In this document: positions 1 to 6,841 of the stretch, piece after piece
Layout: each line of letters begins with the position of its first letter
Position numbering within the stretch: position 1 is the stretch's first letter
Assembly (NCBI GenBank): GCA_021733705.1
Contig: JAIPKF010000021.1
Span: forward strand, 1-14,465
Length of the DNA: 14,465 nt
Direction: 5' to 3'
From: Chthoniobacterales bacterium
GTDB lineage: Bacteria > Verrucomicrobiota > Verrucomicrobiia > Chthoniobacterales > UBA6821
The notes under the pieces: generated by a model
What the model was told of the DNA's origin: nothing
The model's database searches: none
Seen by the model: only the letters and a program-made list of their open reading frames with translations
Position numbers and translations under genes: made by a program

Positions 1-375
<375 letters not shown>

Positions 376-479
376 TGTTTTCATTCAAACTCTGTTGTTA
401 ATCAACAGCAGTTCTAGAATTGGACATTTTTACTACTATCTACAGAAGTCAGTGATCAACACTGAAATTTATTTCGTAT

Positions 480-491
480 TGCTCTTTGATA
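480..491 (+). promoter_or_regulatory. boxA-like antitermination site in 23S-5S spacer
   Basis: The sequence TGCTCTTTGATA closely resembles the rRNA boxA consensus TGCTCTTTAACA, bound as RNA by NusB/S10 in antitermination complexes. It lies in the 23S-5S spacer. It is bracketed by an inverted repeat, CTGAAATT (462-469) and AATTTCAG (534-541), which could form a processing stem. boxA is better known in leaders and 16S-23S spacers, so the function here is an inference from motif similarity only. Confidence 0.35.
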
Positions 492-549
492 TGACAGGTA
501 ATGTTGTAAGGCATTAGAGACCCGCAGTTGATTAATTTCAGCTTCGTAC

Positions 550-664
550 TCTGGTGACCTTAGCGCAGTGGAACCACCCGTTCCCATCCCGAACACGGAA
601 GTGAAACGCTGCAGCCCCGATGGTAGTGCATCTATAGGTTGTGCGAGAGTAGGACGTTGCCAGT
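550..664 (+). rRNA. rrf: 5S ribosomal RNA
   Basis: Helix I is visible: CTGGTGAC at 551-558 pairs with GTTGCCAG at 656-663, with two G-U wobbles. The conserved loop region CCATCCCGAACACGGAAGTGAAA lies about 35 nt in (checked as two shorter blocks), and the GATGGTAGT segment follows. At about 113-115 nt the length fits a 5S. It sits about 175 nt after the 23S end and directly before a strong terminator, as expected for the last gene of an rrn operon. Confidence 0.95.
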
Positions 665-668
665 ATTA

Positions 669-709
669 ACAGGCCCAGCTAGGAAACTAGTTGGGCCTGT
701 CCTTTTTTA
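669..709 (+). terminator. Rho-independent terminator of the rRNA operon
   Basis: A 14-bp GC-rich stem is formed by 669-682 and 687-700 with one G-U wobble. It closes a GAAA (GNRA) tetraloop at 683-686 and is followed by CCTTTTTT. It lies 5 nt downstream of the 5S helix, so it ends the rrn transcript. Confidence 0.93.
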
Positions 710-725
710 TACCCAACTAGCGCGC

Positions 726-815
726 ATATTTCATACTTGATCGTGACGAGGAGGCTGCGAAGGCAGATGGGGCAGCGCCGGCGCTCGGGAGACCTCTGGG
801 GAGACTGCCTTTAAA
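726..815 (+). repeat. Dispersed TIR repeat, copy A (partial)
   Basis: The copy begins with the family terminus ATATTTCATACTTGATC and continues GTGACGAGGAGGCTGCGAAGG, matching the left end of the copy at 9953 closely. Its second half, with the block GGGGAGACTGCC, instead matches the interior of the 5640-5894 copy read on the other strand. It runs directly into copy B at 821, so it is a truncated copy or one half of a composite. No reading frame is conserved. Confidence 0.75.
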
Positions 816-820
816 CCCGC

Positions 821-990
821 ATATTTCATGCTGATCACCTGCGTAAGCCGGGAAGCCACATGGATGCTGCGTTGGCCTCGAATTATTATTGAGGTGTACG
901 GTAAATCATAGAGCCCTGTATCACAATCCTACGCCCGCCTTGTGCTAATAAGCATTGCACGGCGCCTCATGACAATTCAGTATAAAAAAT
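821..990 (+). repeat. Dispersed TIR repeat, copy B (about 170 bp)
   Basis: It starts ATATTTCATGCTGATC, preceded by AAACCCGC, and aligns to the reverse complement of the 9953-10118 copy through segments such as GGGAAGCCACATGGATGCTG. Its far end (TGCTAATAAGCATTGCACGG, then a decayed CAGTAT terminus near 980-990) is shared with the 8462-8714 copy. The region holds no gene. Confidence 0.72.
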
Positions 991-1080
991 CCGGCATAAT
1001 ATGGAGATCGGGAAGCGGATGGAGGTTATAATCACATTTTTAAATCACTACTTTTTCAGCTAACTTCAAAATCTGACTCT

Positions 1081-1198
1081 ACATTGAGCTCAAGGTCTAC
1101 CCGCGGCAATGTGTAGCACATACTCGTCATCTGACTTGATTGTTCGCCTGGTCCCATTAAGTTTTACGAGTCCCCTTATCACGATTATCATGAAATAT
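1081..1198 (-). repeat. Dispersed TIR repeat, copy C (decayed)
   Basis: Read on the minus strand it begins ATATTTCATGATAATCGTGA at 1198 and aligns in order, with many substitutions and small gaps, to the 9953 copy, including the GAGTATGTGCTACACAT and CCTTGAGCTCAATG blocks. The distal end is lost in AT-rich sequence. I see nothing further in 991-1080 or 1199-1322, apart from a 6-bp inverted repeat GGTAAC/GTTACC at 1202-1225 that lacks a T-tract. Confidence 0.55.
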
Positions 1199-1322
1199 TC
1201 TGGTAACCCAATGGGCTCTGTTACCCTATTGTTACGATCAGTATCAGATATCTGAGTGAATCATCTTTATAAATGGTATTTCTCTTTGATATTAATAGAT
1301 TCTATCAGCATTTTAAAAGTTC

Positions 1323-2528
1323 CTAATACCTTGAAGTAGCACTAACCATTTGAGCCTCCGCTTGTGCTACACTTGAAGCAGTCGTATCTAAGGCTTGAAC
1401 CTGAGAAGCAGTCATCTGTATATTACTGTTACACATACCTGCGGCATTATTGTAATTATCTACTAAAGCTTGTGCCTTTTGAGAATTTGCTTGATCAACT
1501 GTGGATTGAGCTTGAAAAGAAGCTGATCCAACTTTTCCGGCAGCATCACCTAAGCTAGATGCCATTTGCATATATTGACTAGCCATCATTGAATCAAGGC
1601 GTGGTGTGGCTGTTTTCTTCCCTGCACTTTTATCTGTTGTGCCTTCGGTTTTTTCTTTATCGGCAGTCGCTGCTGTTTTTTCAGCTGTTGGGCTTTCGGA
1701 TCCTTTTTCAACAGTAGAAGCTTCTGTTTCTTTTGATTTCATTGATGTCATCTCTATATTACCACTATCTTCACCGGATTCATTAATGCTATCCTCATGT
1801 GAAATAGCATTTTCGCCGCTCCCCTCTGCATCAGCAGAGCCTTTCATGGAATATCCTCCGATGCCGAGTGCTGCAGCAGATCCAACAACTGTGCAGACTA
1901 AACCAACAATAGCAGCTGTTAGTAATGCTGCACCTGAATCTATTAAATCTTGTGCACCTTGAATTGCTGTGTTCACCATTGCGTTAGTCTCACTAAGATA
2001 AGCATTTTGCTGAGCTTCTTGATTCCCTGACTCCTTGACTGCCAAATTTTCAACTTCGCTCATGATTTCTGTCATGCTTACATAATTGGGAGTGGTGCTC
2101 GTGCTGCTAGCCCCGCTGGTGGAACTAGTCTCATCAGTAGCACTAGTACTGCTGGCCTCACTACTAGTGGCGCTACTGCTTGAATCTGTCACAGTTTGCC
2201 CATCATCAGTACTATCTGGATTTGGATTTTCACAGAGACTATCAAGCATAGTACTTATTGCTTGCTGATAAGAAGCGGGTGACATTGAGGAGGGGCTTTC
2301 AAGTTGTGGGTCGGCTCCTAAACTGGTTGCAAGAGTATTACTATTGGGTCCTTGTGAAGTGGGTGCTTTCTCTAAGGTTAAGGTGGAAAGAGATTCTATG
2401 GTGCTAGGGATACTAACAACTGCAGCTGAATGAGTGCTGCCATCATTTTTTGCGGCTTGAGGGGTCGCTGTAGATGAAGATTGCGGTAATGATGAAGAAG
2501 CTTGTGGTATAGATGTAGGAGTGCCCAT
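1323..2528 (-). CDS. Putative type III secretion translocator (SctB / YopD-IpaC-EspB-like)
   Basis: A 401-residue protein with the build of small type III translocators, which insert in the host membrane as part of the translocon pore. Residues 1-150 are Ser/Thr/Pro-rich and disordered, with a nearly pure Ser/Thr/Ala tract at about 115-147 and no Sec signal peptide, as expected for type III substrates. An amphipathic helical segment at 151-197 leads into one strong hydrophobic segment at about 199-226. A low-complexity Glu/Lys/Ser/Thr linker (229-308) follows, then an Ala/Gln/Ser-rich helical C-terminus (311-398) with coiled-coil character. The gene lies 45 bp downstream of a SycD-like chaperone on the same strand, the standard arrangement for translocators. 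I cannot assign it to a named family by sequence; an effector with one membrane segment is the alternative. No Shine-Dalgarno is visible before the ATG. Confidence 0.65.
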   Translation of the reverse strand: MGTPTSIPQASSSLPQSSSTATPQAAKNDGSTHSAAVVSIPSTIESLSTLTLEKAPTSQGPNSNTLATSLGADPQLESPSSMSPASYQQAISTMLDSLCENPNPDSTDDGQTVTDSSSSATSSEASSTSATDETSSTSGASSTSTTPNYVSMTEIMSEVENLAVKESGNQEAQQNAYLSETNAMVNTAIQGAQDLIDSGAALLTAAIVGLVCTVVGSAAALGIGGYSMKGSADAEGSGENAISHEDSINESGEDSGNIEMTSMKSKETEASTVEKGSESPTAEKTAATADKEKTEGTTDKSAGKKTATPRLDSMMASQYMQMASSLGDAAGKVGSASFQAQSTVDQANSQKAQALVDNYNNAAGMCNSNIQMTASQVQALDTTASSVAQAEAQMVSATSRY

Positions 2529-2573
2529 AAAATGTTAGGTTGGTTTTTTGTAAAAAGAGTTAATTATTAAAAA

Positions 2574-3080
2574 TTATTGTAGAAGAGCTTTTTTAATATT
2601 TTCTGCTTGTTTCTTGAGATCACTATAAAGATCAGCCTGCCTCTCTGCCACTTGAATTGCGGTTTCAAGGGCCTTGAGTGCATTTTCTTTATCTTGTATT
2701 TCCAAGTAGCAGTGGAAGGTTCGCAATAGTGGCATTGGATCGTGGTTATCTGCAATTGTTGCAGCTTTATAGCAACCAATGGCAGCGGTATAATTCTTTA
2801 TCCTTTCAAAGCATGCAGCGCATCCAAGCCATGCTCGTTTGTCGCACCAATCAAGAAGAGTCATGAGTTTAAAACAGTGGAGCGCCTCTTCTGCTTTCTT
2901 TGCTTCGTATAACTTGAATGCCATGAGATAGAGGGCATCCATATTCTTTTTTGTAAGTCCTCGTTGTAGGTAGATTGGCCTAGTATCGACGGGTAGAAAA
3001 GATCTCGGTGTGGAGTCCGAAGTCATTGTTCTCATTGACGAGGGGAGGGTGGATGAGTTTTTAGTAATGGTGTTTTTCAT
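2574..3080 (-). CDS. sycD: Type III secretion class II chaperone (SycD/LcrH family, TPR)
   Basis: A 168-residue cytoplasmic chaperone that keeps translocator proteins unfolded and soluble before secretion. Three tetratricopeptide repeats span roughly residues 48-81, 82-115 and 116-149. They show the SycD/LcrH-type pattern: an ALYLMAFKLYEAKKAEEA first helix pair, a LLDWCDKRAWLGCAAC second repeat (compare the LDHYD-RFFLGLGAC pattern of LcrH), then YTAAIGCYKAATIAD. The family is usually about 160-170 aa. The first 40 residues are Ser/Thr-rich and poorly conserved, so translation could start at Met16 or Met19; the ATG at 3080 is kept because the palindrome and promoter fit it. The likely client is the next gene, 45 bp downstream. 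A sigma-70-like promoter lies at 3119-3148. Confidence 0.85.
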   Translation of the reverse strand: MKNTITKNSSTLPSSMRTMTSDSTPRSFLPVDTRPIYLQRGLTKKNMDALYLMAFKLYEAKKAEEALHCFKLMTLLDWCDKRAWLGCAACFERIKNYTAAIGCYKAATIADNHDPMPLLRTFHCYLEIQDKENALKALETAIQVAERQADLYSDLKKQAENIKKALLQ

Positions 3081-3093
3081 GGTTTTTATGATT

Positions 3094-3107
3094 ACAGTAT
3101 AAACTGT
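3094..3107. promoter_or_regulatory. Palindrome in the leader of the type III chaperone operon
   Basis: ACAGTATAAACTGT is an inverted repeat with 5-bp arms (ACAGT/ACTGT) and a 4-bp spacer. It lies between the predicted transcription start (about 3110) and the chaperone ATG at 3080, where a repressor would block transcription. Operator function is inferred from symmetry and position only. Confidence 0.3.
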
Positions 3108-3118
3108 GATGGGATGTG

Positions 3119-3148
3119 ATATAACTTAAAATCCGATAATCCTGTCAA
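3119..3148 (-). promoter_or_regulatory. Predicted sigma-70-type promoter for the chaperone-translocator operon
   Basis: On the minus strand a perfect -35 box TTGACA (3148-3143) is followed after 18 bp by TTATAT (3124-3119) as the -10. This would place the start of transcription about 30 nt before the chaperone ATG. The rest of the divergent 3081-3359 spacer is very AT-rich; I found no convincing promoter there for rpmJ. Confidence 0.45.
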
Positions 3149-3359
3149 TCTTATCTAGGCAAATAAAAAGGCAAGAGAATTTTTGAAATTCTTTTTTGCA
3201 AAAAAACAAGATTTTTCTCGCCATAAGGAGATCTTTTCCGTAATAATCAACGACCCTTCAAGCAATAGGTTCGCTCTTTTTATTTTAAAAAAATTCCGAA
3301 TCTATTTCAAATCAACCTCTCTGCCCCGTTCTATCTAGTCTTTTCTCTTTTTTGATTTC

Positions 3360-3473
3360 ATGAAAGTTCGAGCTTCTGTTAAACGTCTTTGCGAAAGCTG
3401 CAAAATTGTACGCCGTCAAAATGTCATACGTGTTGTTTGTAAAAACCCACGTCATAAACAACGTCAAGGATAA
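3360..3473 (+). CDS. rpmJ: 50S ribosomal protein L36 (bL36)
   Basis: A 37-residue protein beginning MKVRASVKRLCESCK and ending NPRHKQRQG, a near-standard bL36. The zinc ligands are all present: Cys11, Cys14, Cys27 and His32. This is the zinc-binding (C+) form that sits in the large subunit. It heads the rpmJ-rpsM-rpsK-rpsD cluster, 26 bp before rpsM, as in many bacteria. secY, adk or infA, which commonly precede it, are absent here; the divergent type III operon takes their place. No Shine-Dalgarno is seen; the start is preceded by a T-rich tract. Confidence 0.97.
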   Translation: MKVRASVKRLCESCKIVRRQNVIRVVCKNPRHKQRQG

Positions 3474-3499
3474 ATCTTCATTCTTAATCTCTATTTATT

Positions 3500-3877
3500 A
3501 TGCCCCGACTTCTCGGTATTGAAATTCCAGGCGATAAGCGCATCGAAGCATCGCTGACGTATATTTATGGTATTGGCCCCAAAACAGCCAAGAAGGTTTT
3601 AGAACGTGCTCATATTGACCTCAATCAGCGCGCTAAAACGCTCACTCCTGAACAAATTGGTTCTATTATTCATGCTATCACAGATGAAAAAATAATGATT
3701 GAGGGAGACCTTCGTCGAGAACTTCAGGGTAACTTAAAGCGCCTTCAAGCTATTAATTGTTATCGAGGAATTCGTCATCGTCGTGGGTTACCAGTCCGCG
3801 GTCAACGTACTCAAACCAATGCTCGCACGCGTAAAGGTCCTCGTAAAACTGTCGGTATTGTGCGTGCTAAAGATTAA
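3500..3877 (+). CDS. rpsM: 30S ribosomal protein S13 (uS13)
   Basis: A 125-residue protein of normal family length. It binds the head of the 30S subunit and contacts tRNA and the B1 inter-subunit bridges. The N-terminus PRLLGIEIPGDKRIEASLTY and the helix-turn-helix region YIYGIGPKTAKKVLE are typical. The basic tail RHRRGLPVRGQRTQTNART, then RKGPRKTVG, is the conserved RNA-binding end. It sits 26 bp after rpmJ and 25 bp before rpsK, so it is co-transcribed. The ATG follows an AT-rich leader without a Shine-Dalgarno. Confidence 0.98.
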   Translation: MPRLLGIEIPGDKRIEASLTYIYGIGPKTAKKVLERAHIDLNQRAKTLTPEQIGSIIHAITDEKIMIEGDLRRELQGNLKRLQAINCYRGIRHRRGLPVRGQRTQTNARTRKGPRKTVGIVRAKD

Positions 3878-3902
3878 TATCATCTACTAGTTTTTATTTT
3901 CC

Positions 3903-4541
3903 ATGTCAGAAGAAACATTACCAAAACAAGATCATCAAATTCCAGAATCACCTGCTTCTGCGATTCCTAGTGATAGTGTGGCTCCGCAAATTGAACTTAG
4001 CACACCAGCGATAGAGACTTCCCTCAAAGAAAAAAGTGTAGAGAAATCTTCTAAAACAGAGAAAGGAGCAAAATCTCCAAAAGGCTCTAAATCAAAAAAA
4101 GCAGAGGAGGCCGTTGTTCCTGCTGCACCCGTAAGCTTCAATCTGGATGATCCTATTGAGCCCCCTAAAATTGTTAAGGCCAAAGGGAGTAAAAATATTA
4201 TTCAAGGTCTCGCCCATGTCCAAGCTACCTTTAACAATACAATCGTTTCTATTACTGACTTAAGAGGAGCTGTAATTGGCTGGTCCAGTGCGGGAAAAAT
4301 GAACTTTAAAGGATCTCGTAAAAGTACGGCGTATGCCGCCCAGGTCGTTGCTCAGGATGCGTGTCGTCAAGCAATGGGTCATGGTCTTAAAGAAGTTTCT
4401 GTTCGTGTTAAAGGGCCTGGAGCTGGTCGTGAATCGGCAGTCCGTGCAATGCAGGCTATCGGTTTAGAAATCTCTCTGATTCAAGATGTGACACCAGTAC
4501 CTCACAATGGTTGCCGACCACCAAAACAACGTCGTGTTTAA
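3903..4541 (+). CDS. rpsK: 30S ribosomal protein S11 (uS11) with long N-terminal extension
   Basis: A 212-residue protein whose C-terminal ~120 residues (from about residue 92) are standard S11, a platform protein of the 30S. Visible marks are AHVQATFNNTIVSITD, GWSSAGKMNFKGSRKSTAYA, the RVKGPGAGRESAVRA block, and the terminal HNGCRPPKQRRV. E. coli S11 is about 129 residues. The extra ~85 residues at the N-terminus are Pro/Ser/Glu-rich, then Lys/Ser-rich (about 42-66), and look disordered. The frame is open and has one ATG at 3903, with no internal Met until the S11 core, so the extension is probably translated. Similar extensions occur in Verrucomicrobia to my knowledge. It lies 36 bp before rpsD. 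Confidence 0.96.
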   Translation: MSEETLPKQDHQIPESPASAIPSDSVAPQIELSTPAIETSLKEKSVEKSSKTEKGAKSPKGSKSKKAEEAVVPAAPVSFNLDDPIEPPKIVKAKGSKNIIQGLAHVQATFNNTIVSITDLRGAVIGWSSAGKMNFKGSRKSTAYAAQVVAQDACRQAMGHGLKEVSVRVKGPGAGRESAVRAMQAIGLEISLIQDVTPVPHNGCRPPKQRRV

Positions 4542-4577
4542 AATTTCTACTCATCTATAACTTCATTTTTTGATATC

Positions 4578-5189
4578 ATGGCTCGTTACACAGGACCTAA
4601 AACTAAAATCAGCCGCCGTTATGGTGTTCTCCTAGGAGGATCCCCTCGTGCTTTTGAAAATAAAAGCTACCCTCCCGGCATGCATGGCCCCAAGGGGGCG
4701 CGTCGTAAGATTTCTGAGTATGCTACTGCATTAGCAGAGAAACAAAAACTCCGTTTTCAATATGGTGTTCTAGAAAGACAGTTCCGTCGCTACTTTGAAA
4801 CTGCTTCCAGACGTCGCGGAGTGACAGGTTTGATCCTTCTGCAACTATTAGAAACACGTTTAGATAATGTCGTCTATCGCATGGGCTTTTCAAAAACCCG
4901 CTCTGGTGCTCGCCAGCTTGTTTCTCACGGGCATGTTCTTCTTAATGGTCGAAAGACAAATATCTCCTCTGCCACACTGAAGGTAGGTGATACCGTAAGT
5001 ATTAGGGAAAAAACAAATTCGCGCCAACTTGTACAACGCGGTTTGGACCAAACACAAATTATAGAACCTCCGACCTGGCTCTTAGTAGATAAAGAGGTCT
5101 TGAGTGGAAAAGTCATGAGTATCCCTACTCGTGAGGAGATCAACCCGATCGTTAATGAGCAGCTAGTAGTTGAACTTTACTCTCGTTAA
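4578..5189 (+). CDS. rpsD: 30S ribosomal protein S4 (uS4), zinc-independent form
   Basis: A 203-residue primary 16S-binding protein that nucleates 30S assembly and often represses its own operon. The N-terminal domain (MARYTGPKTKISRRYG, FENKSYPPGMHGP) lacks the four cysteines of the zinc-binding form, so this is the C-minus type. The S4 RNA-binding domain begins about residue 93 (LETRLDNVVYRMGFSKTR, then ARQLVSHGHVLLNGR). The C-terminal NEQLVVELYSR is normal. In most bacteria rpoA and rplQ come next; here yajC follows after 71 bp. A weak inverted repeat at 5190-5211 may lie in that spacer but is not a convincing terminator. Confidence 0.98.
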   Translation: MARYTGPKTKISRRYGVLLGGSPRAFENKSYPPGMHGPKGARRKISEYATALAEKQKLRFQYGVLERQFRRYFETASRRRGVTGLILLQLLETRLDNVVYRMGFSKTRSGARQLVSHGHVLLNGRKTNISSATLKVGDTVSIREKTNSRQLVQRGLDQTQIIEPPTWLLVDKEVLSGKVMSIPTREEINPIVNEQLVVELYSR

Positions 5190-5260
5190 CAAGAAGATTT
5201 GACTCCTCTTGCTTATTTTATTCCCTTGGTAATTTCAATTTTTTAATTTGGAGAGCATCT

Positions 5261-5596
5261 ATGAAAGTATTAGAGACTTTAGCAATAACTTCAACAGCTG
5301 CAGCAGGAGCTCCGCCCGCTTGGGCTCAGTACGCTCCATTGCTCTTTATCGGAATCATTTTTTACTTTCTCCTTATTCGTCCCCAGCAGAAGCAACGTAA
5401 GGAGCAATTAGCTTTAATAACCTCATTGAAGACTGGAGATAAGGTTGTGACGAGCAGTGGTATTCATGGAATCATTAGCAATGTAAAGGATCGTACTTTT
5501 TTAATTAAAATTGCTGAAAGTGTAAAAATAGAGATCGATAAATCATCTATTATCGGACTTGACCGAGAGGAAGTTACCGAATCTGACTCTAAATAA
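5261..5596 (+). CDS. yajC: Preprotein translocase accessory subunit YajC
   Basis: A 111-residue inner-membrane protein that associates with SecDF and the SecYEG translocon. A short N-terminal segment with an Ala-rich stretch and APPAWAQ precedes one membrane helix at about residues 25-40 (APLLFIGIIFYFLLI). The family signature RPQQKQRKEQ follows, then the cytoplasmic domain with LKTGDKVVTSSGIHGII and a short acidic end. This is the only gene in the ribosomal cluster with an evident Shine-Dalgarno (GGAGAG at 5250-5255, 5 nt before the ATG). secD, its usual neighbour, is missing; a dispersed repeat begins 44 bp after the stop. Confidence 0.95.
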   Translation: MKVLETLAITSTAAAGAPPAWAQYAPLLFIGIIFYFLLIRPQQKQRKEQLALITSLKTGDKVVTSSGIHGIISNVKDRTFLIKIAESVKIEIDKSSIIGLDREEVTESDSK

Positions 5597-5639
5597 GTCG
5601 GTGGCCTTTAAAAAAAGCTAGTGAGAAAGAGTGTGTCGG

Positions 5640-5894
5640 ATATTTAATACCATTCACCTGCTGAGTACAGGAAGCTAGATGGATACTGCGTCATCTTCGA
5701 ATTGCTCCTCGGGCAGTATGAAACATACAGCCGTCGTCGCAATCCATCACCCTCGTTGACTCGCTCGCTCCCGCTCGTCTCGCCCTTTCAGGGCTGCCCC
5801 CTAAAGCCAGGGCAGTCTCCACCGCGGTCTCCCGACCGCCGGTGGTGTCTGCATAAGGATTCGCGGCGCCTCGCGACGAACCAGTATGAAATAT
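5640..5894. repeat. Dispersed TIR repeat, copy D (255 bp, complete)
   Basis: The ends are ATATTTAATACC (from 5640) and, inverted, CCAGTATGAAATAT (to 5894), matching the family terminus ATATTTCATACTG. The interior is much more GC-rich than the flanking genes and contains a hairpin CGGTC-TCCC-GACCG at about 5825-5838. Blocks shared with the 9953 copy include CTGTATGTTTCATACTGC and GTATCCATCTAGCTTCC, both read on the minus strand. It lies between the convergent yajC and EamA genes, and the TAA of the latter falls within the shared flank TTAACCCGCATATTTCAT. No conserved ORF is present. A length of 255 bp matches copy E (253 bp). Confidence 0.8.
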
Positions 5895-5899
5895 GCGGG

Positions 5900-6841
5900 T
5901 TAATCTGATTCTTTTAGAAGCCATAGAGCAGCTAAAATCATCACTGATGAGATAAATAAAGAGAGTGTTAGTTTTTCATTTGCACAGACAATTCCGATGA
6001 TGGCACCAATGGGAAGAGCAAGATAATTTGCAGAAGAAGCAAAACTAGGAGTTGTTCTTTTTATAAGCGTTACATAAAAAACATAAACCACCCCTCCCGC
6101 AAAAACAGAAATCAAGAGGAGTGCTATCAAAGATGAATGAGTGTAAGTAAAAGAACTCATATTCCACGGCTTCGTCAAGAAAAGGAAAATAGGTACAGCA
6201 CTTATGGTTGCACCTGTAAGTATTCCTTGAGCTGCAAAAAAGGGAGAGATCTTGGAACTGAGTCTAACTTTTATTAATAATACAGAAGTTGAGAAACAAA
6301 GGGCTGATAAAAGTAAAGCCAAGACTGGCAACAGGGAGATGACTGGAAAAAGATTTTGAGATTTGCTCACTAAAAATTCTGGGCCAACCAAAGCAAGGAC
6401 TCCGAAGAAACCTACAAGCATTGCCACTATTTTTTTTAGAGAAAAAGATCGATCTTTAATAAAAATTGATTCTAACAATGTTGCAAATAATGGAACGGTC
6501 CCCATTAAAATAGCAGTAACACTGCTTGGAACTTGTTTTTCAGCCCACGCAATTAAGAGACATGGAAGGGTTGCTTCTACAAATCCGATAATTAAAAAAT
6601 CGGGCAGATAACGTAAATAGTTGGTAAAGAAAAAGTGCTTTTCTGAGTTTTCAATTTTTGCAGCAAGGAAGAGGGTTAAAAAAATAGAGCCGATACTAAC
6701 TCGTGCTACCGTAATCATAGAATTTGAAAAACTTTCAAGAGCAATCTTGATGAAAAAATATTGAGAGCCCCAGATAAGTGCAATTCCAAGCAATAAAAAG
6801 TAGTTGATAAAATAAGAGGGCTTTATAGGAGGTTGATTCAT
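5900..6841 (-). CDS. EamA/DMT-family permease (paralogue 2)
   Basis: A membrane permease of the drug/metabolite transporter superfamily; the substrate cannot be told from sequence. With the start at 6841 it is 313 residues (MNQPPIKPS), about ten membrane helices in two EamA repeats. Conserved stretches are ALIWGSQYFFIKIALES (helix 1), VPSSVTAILMGTVPLFATLLE (centre of repeat one, quoted as two adjoining pieces) and LIKRTTPSFASSANYLALP near the end. I chose Met23 of the longest frame because its ATG overlaps the tag stop by 4 nt (ATGA at 6841-6838), a translational-coupling arrangement, and the upstream residues are the tag sequence in another frame. It is closely similar to the permease at 7492-8457. 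Its stop abuts a dispersed repeat. Confidence 0.9.
   Translation of the reverse strand: MNQPPIKPSYFINYFLLLGIALIWGSQYFFIKIALESFSNSMITVARVSIGSIFLTLFLAAKIENSEKHFFFTNYLRYLPDFLIIGFVEATLPCLLIAWAEKQVPSSVTAILMGTVPLFATLLESIFIKDRSFSLKKIVAMLVGFFGVLALVGPEFLVSKSQNLFPVISLLPVLALLLSALCFSTSVLLIKVRLSSKISPFFAAQGILTGATISAVPIFLFLTKPWNMSSFTYTHSSLIALLLISVFAGGVVYVFYVTLIKRTTPSFASSANYLALPIGAIIGIVCANEKLTLSLFISSVMILAALWLLKESD

Noticed and set aside
1606..2268. Plus-strand open frames of 118 and 60 codons opposite the translocator-like gene
   Set aside because: Antisense shadows of Ser/Thr-rich codons; the minus-strand gene has the domain layout and a chaperone partner.
3176..3197. Hairpin AGAATTT-TTG-AAATTCT followed by T residues
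   Set aside because: Pure A/T-rich stem in a divergent spacer with no upstream plus-strand gene to terminate; probably chance.
5190..5217. Possible terminator between rpsD and yajC
   Set aside because: Only a 5-bp stem (CAAGA/TCTTG) with an interrupted T-tract; too weak to call.
5691..5924. Overlapping 77- and 68-codon frames on both strands in repeat copy D
   Set aside because: GC-rich palindromic repeat sequence; not conserved in other copies.
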